Assembly (NCBI GenBank): GCA_029240245.1 | Contig: JARBTJ010000004.1 | Coordinates: 154,277-218,276, forward strand | DNA from: Herbinix sp. | GTDB lineage: Bacteria > Bacillota > Clostridia > Lachnospirales > Lachnospiraceae | DNA length: 64,000 bases | Direction: 5' to 3' | Shown: one piece after another, positions 45,078 to 54,017 of the stretch | Position numbering within the stretch: position 1 is the stretch's first letter | Layout: each line of letters opens with the position of its first letter | Notes under the pieces: model-generated | Databases searched by the model: none | The model's input: only the letters and a program-made list of their open reading frames with translations | Told to the model about the DNA's origin: nothing | Made by a program: the position numbers and the translations under genes

Positions 45078-45569
45078 ATGAACAAAAAAACTCTATTTAT
45101 CACGCAGGCTGCCGTAATAGCAGCTATTTATGTTGTTCTGGTACTGATTTTTCAGGCTACCAGCTACGGTCCGATTCAAGTACGAGTAGCTGAAGCACTG
45201 ACCATCCTTCCTTATTTTACTCCTGCTGCCATACCGGGTGTATTTTTAGGGTGTTTTATCAGTAATCTGTTAGCACCGGGAACACCGATTCTGGATATTA
45301 TATTCGGTTCCCTGGCAACCCTGATCGCCGCCACCCTTTCCTATCAGTTAAGACGCAACAAGTACCTCGTAGTTATTCCACCGATCGTCGTTAATGCACT
45401 TATCATCCCCTGGGTTCTTCGTTATGCCTATGATGCACCTAATACAATTCCATTTTTAATGCTTACGGTGGGGATCGGCGAAATCATATCTGTCGGTGTA
45501 ATCGGATTGGTTCTGCTATTCTCTTTGGACAGGGTAAAACATATTATATTTAAACCGACCAATCATTGA
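45078..45569 (+). CDS. queT: Queuosine-precursor transporter QueT
   Basis: A 163-residue membrane protein with about five helices, the substrate-binding S component of an ECF transporter for queuosine precursors. VRVAEALTILPYFTPAAIPG and FISNLLAPGTPILDIIFGSLA are family hallmarks, with the arginine-bearing end LRRNKYLVVIPPI. The energising EcfAA'T module is not in the window. A preQ1 riboswitch immediately upstream overlaps its ribosome site and confirms the ligand class. Confidence 0.94.
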   Translation: MNKKTLFITQAAVIAAIYVVLVLIFQATSYGPIQVRVAEALTILPYFTPAAIPGVFLGCFISNLLAPGTPILDIIFGSLATLIAATLSYQLRRNKYLVVIPPIVVNALIIPWVLRYAYDAPNTIPFLMLTVGIGEIISVGVIGLVLLFSLDRVKHIIFKPTNH

Positions 45570-45613
45570 TGCTATTCTTTCCATCACATAGAAAAGTCTA
45601 AACCATAGGTTTG

Positions 45614-45665
45614 AAAAAATGTTATCTTAGAAAGCTATAATGAGCCTTCCGAGATAACATTTTTT
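45614..45665. terminator. Bidirectional terminator between queT and the chemoreceptor gene
   Basis: AAAAATGTTATCT (45615-45627) pairs with AGATAACATTTTT (45653-45665). Both strands have T runs at the stem end, so it can serve the convergent queT and chemoreceptor genes. Confidence 0.8.
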
Positions 45666-45805
45666 ATGTCTAAATCTATATGTTTAGGATTAGCAAATCC
45701 CGATTTCAACTGGAACGATTAGTTCAATAGGAACAAAAAGTGGAACTGTTGGCAAGGACGATAATGGAGTACTTCCTGCATATAAGGGTATTGCCATGTA
45801 CCTGT

Positions 45806-47800
45806 TTATAATGTGAATTTCTTTACAAGCATTACCAGATTATCTGAACTCGTCTTTGAGGTTACCGCCTGTTTCATTACCTGGTCCGCCTTTTCAACCA
45901 CTGTCGAGGACTTGGTCGCAATAATAGAAGTTCCTTCTGCGCCTTCATTAGCGGCAATTGCAACCTCATTTATCGTTTTGAGCATTCCTTGGACTGATGC
46001 AGATAATTCCTCTGCAGTTGCACTGAAATCAGTAACAAGATCATCTACAAATTTAGCATCCTTATTGTATTGATCAGAAATATTAACAAGTAAAGCATAA
46101 TCTTTTAGAACTTGCTTATCTAAGAAGTCTAATACATTTGTAGAATTTATAGCCAGATTTTCTACCGCCTCAACGACCGTTTTTGTAAAGTCTTGAATAC
46201 TATTGGCAGCCGTTTTCGAGTTTTCAGCTAATTTTCTAATCTCATCTGCAACAACTGCAAATCCTTTTCCGGATTCTCCTGCTCTTGCTGCTTCAATAGC
46301 TGCATTTAAGGCTAATAAATTCGTCTGTTCGGTTATTTGCAATATCGTTTTAGATAGCACAATTACGTTATTCACTGCTTCGGATTGTTTAATAGCGCTT
46401 TGAAGCTTTTCTTGAGTTTGTTCAACTATAATTTGTGCATCAGCTTCTGACTTAATAGCACTTTGCTTGATATTCTTGGCCCTCGAACTGATTTCGCCTG
46501 CTGCTATAGCACCTTCCTGCGCTTTTGCTGAAATCGTTTCAATTGCAGCGTCTATCTCCAACGCTGATGCATTCATTTCTTCTGAAGATGCTGCTGTTTC
46601 TTCCATCCCTGCTGATAACTCTTCTGTTGTGCTAGATACTTCTTCTATCTGAAAAGTCAATTCCTGCATAAAATCATTCGTACTGACAACCGAATTCGCT
46701 ACTTGATTTGACTCTTTTATAACACCTTGAACAACTTCCTTTACCGATTGTTGCATTTCATTCATTGCCTTTACCAAATCACCGATTTCATCTTTCATTA
46801 CCAGGAATTTTCGCGGAACCTCACTGGAAAAGTCTCCGGTAGACAATACCATCATCTGCTTGGAAGCATATTTAATTGGAGTCACAAGTTTATTCACTAT
46901 AATATATAAGATTCCTAAACCAATCATAAGAGAAAGAACGCTGAATATCAGAAAGAAATTCCTCATTGCTTCCAATCTTGAAAAGATTTCAGCCTTTGGA
47001 GCTGCTATCGCTAAGGACCAGTTGGTCCCTTCCACCGGCGTATATCCTAGATATTTATATACGCCATTGTACTCGTATTCTCCAACACCTGTCTCTAAAT
47101 TAATCATCTTCTGTTCTAAGTCAACTAAAGATTCCAGCTTAGGATCGCTTTTTATATTTACGAAATCATTATCTTGGGCTTTTACCAGATCCGTATTACT
47201 ATGCGCTATTGTAGTGCCTTCATGATTCAACATGAAGGCCTTGCCCGATTTACCAAAGGTAATATCATTGGTAATGTCACATAAATCCAACCCATATCGA
47301 ACAGCATATAAAGCACCGATTACCTTTTGATTTTCATCTTTTATCGGTACTGCATAATAAATTTTAATATCATCCGTTCCTTTAATTACAATTGGGTCTG
47401 AGACATAATTTTCTCCCTCCATTGCTGTTTGAAAGTAGTCCTCATCCTTAACATTGATATCACTGCCAATAACTCCTCCATCCTGCCGCGCAAGGCCCAT
47501 TTCCAGATAGTCGTTTCGCTTTTTTTCATTATGGAGTATTCTCTCCGCTTGAACGTAATCCGTTTCATTTGCATCTCTCAATACCTCTATTGCTGCTAAT
47601 GCTTCTAGAGAATTAAATGTTGAATTTATTTGCGCTGATATTTTATTCGCTCCTTGCTTCGCTAATTCCATCAAACTATCATTGACCTGTGCCGTGAGTG
47701 CCTTTTCTGCATTTTGGTAGGATATTATTCCCAACCCAACACACATAAGTGACAGTAGCAAACCCATCATAACTATCATCTTCGTCTTAATACTTTTCAT
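45806..47800 (-). CDS. Methyl-accepting chemotaxis protein, dCache type
   Basis: A 664-residue membrane chemoreceptor. TM1 is at about 8-28, a periplasmic-type double Cache sensor lies at about 35-275 ([46 protein letters not shown]), and TM2 is at about 280-305. A HAMP domain and a long cytoplasmic coiled coil follow, with the highly conserved CheA/CheW-binding tip [20 protein letters not shown] and [13 protein letters not shown] near 500-530. The ligand is unknown. A sigma-D-like promoter may drive it (47826-47853), suggesting co-regulation with motility genes elsewhere. Confidence 0.94.
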   Translation of the reverse strand: MKSIKTKMIVMMGLLLSLMCVGLGIISYQNAEKALTAQVNDSLMELAKQGANKISAQINSTFNSLEALAAIEVLRDANETDYVQAERILHNEKKRNDYLEMGLARQDGGVIGSDINVKDEDYFQTAMEGENYVSDPIVIKGTDDIKIYYAVPIKDENQKVIGALYAVRYGLDLCDITNDITFGKSGKAFMLNHEGTTIAHSNTDLVKAQDNDFVNIKSDPKLESLVDLEQKMINLETGVGEYEYNGVYKYLGYTPVEGTNWSLAIAAPKAEIFSRLEAMRNFFLIFSVLSLMIGLGILYIIVNKLVTPIKYASKQMMVLSTGDFSSEVPRKFLVMKDEIGDLVKAMNEMQQSVKEVVQGVIKESNQVANSVVSTNDFMQELTFQIEEVSSTTEELSAGMEETAASSEEMNASALEIDAAIETISAKAQEGAIAAGEISSRAKNIKQSAIKSEADAQIIVEQTQEKLQSAIKQSEAVNNVIVLSKTILQITEQTNLLALNAAIEAARAGESGKGFAVVADEIRKLAENSKTAANSIQDFTKTVVEAVENLAINSTNVLDFLDKQVLKDYALLVNISDQYNKDAKFVDDLVTDFSATAEELSASVQGMLKTINEVAIAANEGAEGTSIIATKSSTVVEKADQVMKQAVTSKTSSDNLVMLVKKFTL

Positions 47801-47825
47801 GATATCCCTCCTAGGAAAAAGATTC

Positions 47826-47853
47826 TTATAGGCGCTATGTATTAGTCCATTTA
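47826..47853 (-). promoter_or_regulatory. Possible sigma-D (motility) promoter
   Basis: On the minus strand TAAA (47853-47850), 16 bases, GCCTATAA (47833-47826) resembles TAAA-N15-GCCGATAA with one mismatch and one extra spacer base. Confidence 0.35.
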
Positions 47854-48182
47854 CATATTGGTAAAAAAATGTAACTTCATTATGTTATGGAATAATGCTA
47901 TTTTTCGACCTATTAATTTAAAATACTACATTTTTTGTTGATTAGTATACCACTCCTTTTATAGAAATGATATATAAAATTTTATCGCGGAGATAAAACT
48001 TTCGATATGCCAGTTATTTATTAATCTGTCCGAACTGAAGTAGCGCTAAAGACAAGTTCCTCAGGTTTTTAAGTTTCCATGAGGTCAAAAGCACCATTTA
48101 CATTCACATAATAACGAGTTAGCGGAAAGTTTCATGGCCGATTATTCCCATGGCCTTCATAAAAGTTTTAGCAAGCACATAA

Positions 48183-48222
48183 GAAAAGACCAGGGGGTTA
48201 TGTATCACCCACTGATCTTTTT
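48183..48222 (-). terminator. Terminator downstream of asnS
   Basis: AAAAGA, CAG and GGGT pair with ACCC, CTG and TCTTTT; on the minus strand the hairpin ends in TCTTTTCTT, 76 bases past the asnS stop. Apart from this and the chemoreceptor promoter, the 497 bases from 47801 to 48297 show no gene. Confidence 0.68.
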
Positions 48223-48297
48223 TAATCAAATCAATTATATTAAATAGTACTATAAAGCTATAAAATTATATCAACTGAACGTTTTCTGTCCAACCCT

Positions 48298-49689
48298 TTA
48301 TAGATCGCAATTGTTAACAGTTCTAGGGAATGGAACAACATCTCTGATGTTGCCCATACCGGTCAGGTACATAACGCAGCGTTCAAAACCGAGTCCGAAA
48401 CCGGCATGTCTGGCAGAACCGTATTTTCTTAAGTCAAGATAGAACTCATAATCTTCTTTCTTAAGTCCTAATTCTCCCATTCTCTTAACCAACTTCTCGT
48501 AATCGTCTTCTCTCTGGCTTCCTCCAATGATTTCGCCGATACCAGGTACCAATAAATCCATTGCAGCAACGGTCTTGTTATCCTCATTCAGCTTCATATA
48601 GAAGGCTTTAATTTCCTTCGGGTAATCGGTAACAAAGACAGGTTTTTTAAATACCTGTTCGGTCAGATATCTTTCATGTTCAGTCTGAAGGTCACAGCCC
48701 CAGAATACCTTATAATCAAAGTTATCATTATTCTTCTGTAGGATCTCGATGGCTTCGGTGTAAGTTACATGGCCAAAGTCAGAGTTAGCAACACCTTGCA
48801 GACGCTCTAGTAGTCCCTGGTCGATGAACTGGTTAAAGAAGCTCATTTCCTCCGGTGCGTGTTCAAGTACATAACGGATAACGTATTTTAACATACCTTC
48901 TGCCATTGCCATATCATCCTTTAAATCCGCAAATGCTATTTCCGGCTCGATCATCCAAAACTCTGCCGCATGACGTGTGGTATTGGAGTTTTCTGCACGG
49001 AAGGTAGGTCCGAAGGTATAAATATTCTTAAATGCCATTGCATAGGTTTCGCCGTTTAACTGACCACTTACCGTAAGACTTGTTTCTTTACCAAAGAAGT
49101 CCTGTGAGTAATCCATCTTTCCGTCTTCGTTTCTCGGAGGGTTTTCTATGTCCATTGTAGTTACTCGGAACATTTCGCCGGCGCCTTCACAGTCACTGCC
49201 CGTAATAATCGGAGTGTGCACATATACGAAATCCCTGTCTTGAAAGTATTGATGAATTGCATAGGCAATTAAGGACCGAACGCGAAATACCGCCTGGAAG
49301 GTATTCGTTCTCGCTCTTAAATGAGTCATTGTACGTAAGTATTCCAAGGTATGTCTTTTTTTCTGAAGAGGATAATCTGCGGTGGAGGTTCCCTCCACAA
49401 TTATCTCCTCTGCCTGAATTTCAAATGGCTGTTTTGCCTGCGGAGTAGCCACCAATTCACCCTTTACGATAATAGCAGACCCTACATTCAGCTTTGATAC
49501 TTCCATAAAATTTACTAAGGCATCATGGTAAACAATCTGCAGTGTTTCAAAATAAGTTCCATCGTTTAATACTATGAAACCGAAGGTCTTAGAATCTCTG
49601 ACACTTCTTACCCAGCCGCCTACTTCCACCTTTTTGCCGATATATTGTTCCTTGTTACGGTACAATTCCCTGATATCTACTAAATCCAT
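48298..49689 (-). CDS. asnS: Asparaginyl-tRNA synthetase
   Basis: A 463-residue class IIb aminoacyl-tRNA synthetase. The N-terminal OB-fold anticodon domain ([20 protein letters not shown]) precedes the catalytic domain with motif 2 [21 protein letters not shown] and motif 3 [24 protein letters not shown] with a flipping-loop Cys and the AsnS rather than AspS form of motif 2 support the assignment. Start ATG 49689 is preceded by AAAGGAG. Confidence 0.96.
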   Translation of the reverse strand: MDLVDIRELYRNKEQYIGKKVEVGGWVRSVRDSKTFGFIVLNDGTYFETLQIVYHDALVNFMEVSKLNVGSAIIVKGELVATPQAKQPFEIQAEEIIVEGTSTADYPLQKKRHTLEYLRTMTHLRARTNTFQAVFRVRSLIAYAIHQYFQDRDFVYVHTPIITGSDCEGAGEMFRVTTMDIENPPRNEDGKMDYSQDFFGKETSLTVSGQLNGETYAMAFKNIYTFGPTFRAENSNTTRHAAEFWMIEPEIAFADLKDDMAMAEGMLKYVIRYVLEHAPEEMSFFNQFIDQGLLERLQGVANSDFGHVTYTEAIEILQKNNDNFDYKVFWGCDLQTEHERYLTEQVFKKPVFVTDYPKEIKAFYMKLNEDNKTVAAMDLLVPGIGEIIGGSQREDDYEKLVKRMGELGLKKEDYEFYLDLRKYGSARHAGFGLGFERCVMYLTGMGNIRDVVPFPRTVNNCDL

Positions 49690-49875
49690 ATAAAAACTCC
49701 TTTGTTCATATAATAAATTAAAATTGACCTTTGGGGCTGTATCTGTACACTCAAATACATCTCTTAGTCAGTAATTATAACATAAGTTCTACATATTACA
49801 ATAGCTTCGCCCAAATGTGGGTTTTCTGAGCTTTCTGTCCTCACAATGATATTATTCTCAATCACTAGAAATAAC

Positions 49876-50592
49876 TTAGGTCTTCCATACATCCATTAAT
49901 GCCTTGATTATATCCTTCCTATCCCGGCTCTCTGAACACAAAAAATGCTCCGGTTCATGGATTAAACCTAAGGTATGGGCATCGGAATTGGTTATGATAT
50001 TACACTGAGACAGATATGGGTGTTTTTCCTTAAGCTCAACGGCTTTTTCACTGTTTTTCACTTCAACGCATCTAAACTTTGACTCCGGTGGGATAAAGCC
50101 TAAATTAGATATCAAACCATTGGAGGTCTTATCAATGTGAGCCGGAATGTAGATACCATGATACTCTTGCATCAGTAAGTCCAGGTGATCAAATGAAATC
50201 TCGGTTGCATTGACCAGTAAATAGGATTCTATTCCAATCCTTCGATCCTCTGCATCAACAATTTCCTGTTTACCGAAGATCTCTTCCCGATTTAGGATTT
50301 TCAACAGTTTTTCTGCTACAAAGCCATCAAAACGAAGTGCATCGTCTAAGCTTTCAAAGAGGCAGAGTACATGAACCTCCTCTGCCGTGCATAGCTCCAT
50401 TCCGGGGATTGCCACAATACCCTGTTCCTCGGCAAGGGTTAGGACTGCCGGACAATTTTTACAGGAATTGTGATCCGTTACAGCAATAACCTCCAGATTT
50501 TTGAGTGCCGCCATACCGACAATATTGGCCGGAGTCATATCTTCATCACCGCAGGGAGAAAGGCAGGAATGGATATGAAGGTCATATGACAT
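49876..50592 (-). CDS. PHP-domain phosphoesterase-like protein
   Basis: A 238-residue protein of the PHP superfamily. Metal-binding motifs are DLHIHSCLSPCGDEDMTP at the N-terminus, VIAVTDHNSC, IPGMELCTAEEVHVLCLF, PAHIDKTSNG and NSDAHTLG. A nuclease or phosphatase activity is likely but not proven. It overlaps the DRTGG-like gene; an in-frame ATG at 50601 is an alternative start, and neither has a strong ribosome site, so translation is probably coupled. The set PHP, DRTGG, HATPase and hydrogenase-like protein is repeatedly found beside clostridial hydrogenase genes. Confidence 0.86.
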   Translation of the reverse strand: MSYDLHIHSCLSPCGDEDMTPANIVGMAALKNLEVIAVTDHNSCKNCPAVLTLAEEQGIVAIPGMELCTAEEVHVLCLFESLDDALRFDGFVAEKLLKILNREEIFGKQEIVDAEDRRIGIESYLLVNATEISFDHLDLLMQEYHGIYIPAHIDKTSNGLISNLGFIPPESKFRCVEVKNSEKAVELKEKHPYLSQCNIITNSDAHTLGLIHEPEHFLCSESRDRKDIIKALMDVWKT

Positions 50593-50593
50593 C

Positions 50594-50929
50594 CTAAGCA
50601 TTCAAGTATTGATAAACCATCAGTGCAGCATCGAAAATAGGCAGCTCCGTTTTCAATACGGTAATCCCCTGTTCCTTCGCCTTATTTTTAGATGGTTCAT
50701 CCAGGTCAGTACCTTCCGCAAGTATGATACAGGCGGCCTCGGCAAGTGCTGCCACTGCCAGAGTATTCATATTACCCATTACGGTTACCCATGCAGAGCC
50801 TGCCGGCATCTTTCCCATTGCGATACTTAACAGGTCGCAGCAATACGGCACGGTAATCCTGTTATGGGTATTATTACCCTCATTAAGAATTTTAAAATCT
50901 CCCTTTTGAATTAAATCCGTTATTGTCAT
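50594..50929 (-). CDS. DRTGG-like domain protein
   Basis: A 111-residue stand-alone DRTGG-type protein (MTITDLIQKGDFKILNEGN, GSAWVTVMGNMNTLAVAALA, ACIILAEGTDLDE, GITVLKTELPIFDAALMVYQ). DRTGG domains accompany regulatory proteins such as phosphotransacetylases and CBS proteins; no activity is known. ATG 50929 has no adjacent ribosome site. GGAGGA at 50980-50985 lies beyond a 9-bp hairpin that would bring it within 8 bases of the ATG. A GTG at 50965 is the alternative start. It overlaps the PHP gene. Confidence 0.75.
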   Translation of the reverse strand: MTITDLIQKGDFKILNEGNNTHNRITVPYCCDLLSIAMGKMPAGSAWVTVMGNMNTLAVAALAEAACIILAEGTDLDEPSKNKAKEQGITVLKTELPIFDAALMVYQYLNA

Positions 50930-50937
50930 AGCTTGCT

Positions 50938-50985
50938 GATGAAGAGTCAATGATTCGCTGACCACTGAGGCTCTTCATCTCCTCC
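50938..50985 (-). promoter_or_regulatory. Hairpin separating the ribosome site from the start codon
   Basis: On the minus strand GGAGGA (50985-50980) is followed by GATGAAGAG (50979-50971), a 24-base loop, then its exact complement CTCTTCATC (50946-50938), eight bases and ATG 50929. Folding places the ribosome site at normal distance from the ATG. Confidence 0.6.
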
Positions 50986-51025
50986 TTTATGTGTATATAT
51001 TATAGAAATATCCTTATCCAAGCGA

Positions 51026-51589
51026 TTAATCGGTTACCGTTATTATGACGGATATTGCTTGATTATACCAAGTTCCCAACATGTCGTCTTGATCAAAGGA
51101 GCCGTTCATGATAGCGGAAAGCTCATACCTACCGGTAGGGAGCCTTAAATCCCTTTCCGAATAAAATTCTTTATAAAATTCAACGTAAGGATCCTCTGCC
51201 GACCAGCCGCCACTTTTTACATACTCGTAATACACCGGCTGCCCTTTGAAAAAGGTCGTACTGATTAATTCATCAAAGGTCGAATAACCGCCTTCAAAAT
51301 AGATATTATCCTTAAGTCCAAAGCCAAGCAGCGGATTACCGTGATAAATGGTTATGCTTTCTTCCTCGCCGACATATTCAAGTGTCGCATGACATTTAAT
51401 TAATTCGTCTTCTCTAAATATGTTCTTATCAACATAAAGCTTTAGTTCAAACACCTCATCCTTTACCCCTGCAATAATATCAGGTTCAGATTCAGGGTAC
51501 GTTTTCATTTCATCGAACTTATCCTTACAAGAAACTAAGGTAAGCATCATGATACTCATTAATAAAGCAAAGCACAATATCTTTTTCAT
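51026..51589 (-). CDS. Lipoprotein of unknown function
   Basis: A 187-residue secreted lipoprotein. MKKILCFALLMSIMMLTLVSC is a signal peptide with the lipobox LVSC (given here in two parts: MKKILCFALLMSI, then MMLTLVSC). The mature part is beta-rich (VFELKLYVDKNIFREDE, CHATLEYVGEEESITIYHG, LPTGRYELSAIMNG), like a small immunoglobulin-like or fibronectin-like fold with substrates unknown. GGAGG lies about 10 bases before ATG 51589. It lies within the leftward hydrogenase-associated gene set, but a link is not evident. Confidence 0.72.
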   Translation of the reverse strand: MKKILCFALLMSIMMLTLVSCKDKFDEMKTYPESEPDIIAGVKDEVFELKLYVDKNIFREDELIKCHATLEYVGEEESITIYHGNPLLGFGLKDNIYFEGGYSTFDELISTTFFKGQPVYYEYVKSGGWSAEDPYVEFYKEFYSERDLRLPTGRYELSAIMNGSFDQDDMLGTWYNQAISVIITVTD

Positions 51590-51797
51590 TCGGGTAACCC
51601 TCCCTTCCATGAAACCTAATCAGATCTATCCTGAAACAATAAACAAATTAACTTCTATTTTCAGATTATTAAGTCACTATTCCTATAAAGTTATAAGCCG
51701 AACAATATTCAGAAGTTATTTTATCCGGTATGTGTAAATAGCAATCGTCCATAGCCTCCTAATATTATAAAACATTGAAAGTAACTGTTTCTTCTAG

Positions 51798-53081
51798 TTA
51801 TTTTTTAGTATCCAGCTTTGATAACTCATCCGACAGCTTATGGATATAATCACGAAGGATATGTATGCAGTCCTGTTCATGTGCCACACCGCGGACGATA
51901 TCTTCCGCCAGGGCTTTACAGGTGGGTGCTCCGCAGGACCCGCAGTCAAGCCTTGGGAATTTCTCGCAGAACTCCTCTACGCGTGACATATTCGTAATAC
52001 TTTCCTTCATATCATTACCAAGCTTAAATACCGGTTCGTATTTAACTTCATCCGTCCAGATTCGATTCTCTTCATCTCCGCTTTCCAGATGGGAGCAGGC
52101 AACCGGAAGGTATCTCCTCAGTCTTTTTAATTTGACCTTGGCTACATAAGGGTTCTCCACTGTTAGTACACCGCCCACACAACCTCCTGCGCAGGCATTC
52201 AGTTCAATGAATTCCAACTGGTCAAATTTCTGGTCCTCAAGATCCTCTAACACGCGAATTACATTTTCAATTCCATCCGCAGCCAGATAACTTTCCGATA
52301 GTAAGCTTCCGGCCTCACCTCCGGTACTACCCCACCCGATTCCGATTCTACCCGAAATGCTAAGCTCCTCCACATCGTCAATGCTCTGCATCATAAGGGG
52401 AAGGAGAATTGGGTAAACCTCTTTCATGGCAAGAACAGCATCTATTTCACTTTTTTGAATACCAATCGGTGCCTTAACTGCCGTAACCTTTGCCGGACAG
52501 GGGGAAATAAAGATAATTCCGATCTTCTCTGCAGGAAGTCCGGTTTTTTCCATGGCTAGTTTTCTGGCGGTGGCTGCCGCAATATCCACAGGTGCACATA
52601 TCGGCAGCAAATGCTCAATCAGATTGGGGAAACGAACTTGAATCAAACGAACCACCGATGGGCAGGCCGTACTGATAATTGGCCACTTTTCTTTATGCTC
52701 CGCAACATATTTACGGGACATTTCCGAAACAATCTCTGCTGCCCCGCTTACCTCATATACATCATCAAAACCCATTTTTTTCAGGGCTGTAAGTACAATG
52801 TTAACATCATCCAAATGGTTAAACTGGCCATATAGAGAAGGTGCCGGCAACGCCACCGTATATTCAAAACGCTTCATAATCTCAGGTGAATCATACGTTG
52901 CTTCCTTTGCATGATGAGGGCAGAGACGGATACATTCTCCGCAATCAATGCAAAATTCTTTTGTAATTACAGCCTTACCGTTGCGCACCCGAATGGCCTG
53001 CGTCGGACAACGCTTTATACAATTAATGCATCCCATACATAAATCTTCTTTTAGATGAACTGAAGTAAAAAACTTACTCAT
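51798..53081 (-). CDS. Hydrogenase-like iron-sulfur protein, probable redox or H2 sensor
   Basis: A 427-residue protein. Two 4Fe-4S sites lie at the N-terminus (Cys15, 18, 21, 25 and Cys44, 47, 50, 54). An [FeFe]-hydrogenase large-subunit domain follows with reduced H-cluster motifs: STACPSV (Cys140), SPCPAK (Cys195) and NACAGGCVGG (Cys297, Cys301). The proton-relay Cys of TSCCP is Ala, as in sensory-type hydrogenases, and the spacing Cys140-Cys195 equals that of real H-cluster ligands. A C-terminal CEKFPRLDCGSCGAPTC cluster (Cys372, 380, 383, 388) ends it. There is no PAS or kinase domain. It is probably non-catalytic or sensory, working with the HATPase gene upstream. Confidence 0.83.
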   Translation of the reverse strand: MSKFFTSVHLKEDLCMGCINCIKRCPTQAIRVRNGKAVITKEFCIDCGECIRLCPHHAKEATYDSPEIMKRFEYTVALPAPSLYGQFNHLDDVNIVLTALKKMGFDDVYEVSGAAEIVSEMSRKYVAEHKEKWPIISTACPSVVRLIQVRFPNLIEHLLPICAPVDIAAATARKLAMEKTGLPAEKIGIIFISPCPAKVTAVKAPIGIQKSEIDAVLAMKEVYPILLPLMMQSIDDVEELSISGRIGIGWGSTGGEAGSLLSESYLAADGIENVIRVLEDLEDQKFDQLEFIELNACAGGCVGGVLTVENPYVAKVKLKRLRRYLPVACSHLESGDEENRIWTDEVKYEPVFKLGNDMKESITNMSRVEEFCEKFPRLDCGSCGAPTCKALAEDIVRGVAHEQDCIHILRDYIHKLSDELSKLDTKK

Positions 53082-53205
53082 TCCCCTACCCCCTCGAATG
53101 TACGTATACCGTCCAATGAATACATAAATACTTAAAAATGTGCCATGTAGTATTTATCTTCAAGTAATTATAAGTCCATTCTTTGTAAATGCCAATGTTA
53201 AATCT

Positions 53206-53634
53206 TTAACATTGGATTTTGACCTTCATAGTAACCGTTGTCCCAATGCCTACCTGACTTTCAATTTTAAGCTCATCCGAATATTTCTTCATATTGGGCA
53301 GTCCCATGCCTGCTCCAAAACCCAAGGATCTTACCTTATCCGGTGCAGTTGAATAACCGGCTCTCATTGCCATCTCAATATCCGCAATCCCAGGCCCCTG
53401 ATCCTTTAATACCATTTCTATCTCTTCCTGTGAAACTGTGACATCAATCGTTCCTCCGGAAGCATGAATAACCATATTAATTTCCCCTTCATACATTGCG
53501 ATCGCTACCTTACGTACTGTCTCAGGGTTCATACCCATCTTTTTTAACATGCTCTTTAAATTACTGGAAGCTTCTCCGGCTCTTGTAAAGTCATCTGCCG
53601 GAACTTCATAAAACACTTTTATCTTGTCACTCAT
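53206..53634 (-). CDS. HATPase-domain protein, anti-sigma-factor/serine-kinase type
   Basis: A 142-residue ATP-binding protein of the RsbW/SpoIIAB type. The N box is VRKVAIAMYEGEINMVIHAS, G1 is VLKDQGPGIADIEMAM and G2 is LGFGAGMGLPNMKKYSD. Such proteins phosphorylate or sequester regulatory partners. ATG 53634 overlaps the TGA of the upstream DRTGG gene (ATGA), so they are translationally coupled; the longer reading to 53682 lies within that gene. Its place between DRTGG and the hydrogenase-like gene suggests it is the output partner of that sensor. Confidence 0.87.
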   Translation of the reverse strand: MSDKIKVFYEVPADDFTRAGEASSNLKSMLKKMGMNPETVRKVAIAMYEGEINMVIHASGGTIDVTVSQEEIEMVLKDQGPGIADIEMAMRAGYSTAPDKVRSLGFGAGMGLPNMKKYSDELKIESQVGIGTTVTMKVKIQC

Positions 53635-53984
53635 TGATATGTCGGACCTCCCCGTAAGCCTTTTTCGTACAGTAACCCACAAGCAGAAAACATCCTGTGA
53701 CCGGTAGAAAGAAGAGCTATTTCCTTCTCTCTCGCCATTTCAATCATCGCGTCCTCCGGCATTTTCCCCCGTACGAAAACTATACACACAATATCCATCA
53801 TTTCAGCGGTACGTATCACCTGAAGGTTACATAATCCGGTCAGCAATACCGACTGGTCTTTCATGAAAGCAAGAACATCGCTCATCATATCCGAACCGCA
53901 GGCCGTATGTACCTCCCTGTTCTTCCACTCATCTCCGACAATAAATCTGGCTCCTAAAATTTCTTTTATGTCCTCGATTGTCAT
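53631..53984 (-). CDS. DRTGG-like domain protein
   Basis: A 117-residue protein, second DRTGG-type gene of the set (MTIEDIKEILGARFIVGDEW, CGSDMMSDVLAFMKDQSVLLTG given as CGSDMMSDVLAF and MKDQSVLLTG, VCIVFVRGKMPED, IALLSTGHRMFSACGLLYEK). Its activity is unknown. Its last bases overlap the start of the HATPase gene by 4 bases. It follows the PAS-GGDEF gene by 33 bases on the same strand. Confidence 0.8.
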   Translation of the reverse strand: MTIEDIKEILGARFIVGDEWKNREVHTACGSDMMSDVLAFMKDQSVLLTGLCNLQVIRTAEMMDIVCIVFVRGKMPEDAMIEMAREKEIALLSTGHRMFSACGLLYEKGLRGGPTYQ

Positions 53985-54017
53985 ACTATATGACTCCTCT
54001 CCCTGATTAAAAATCTG

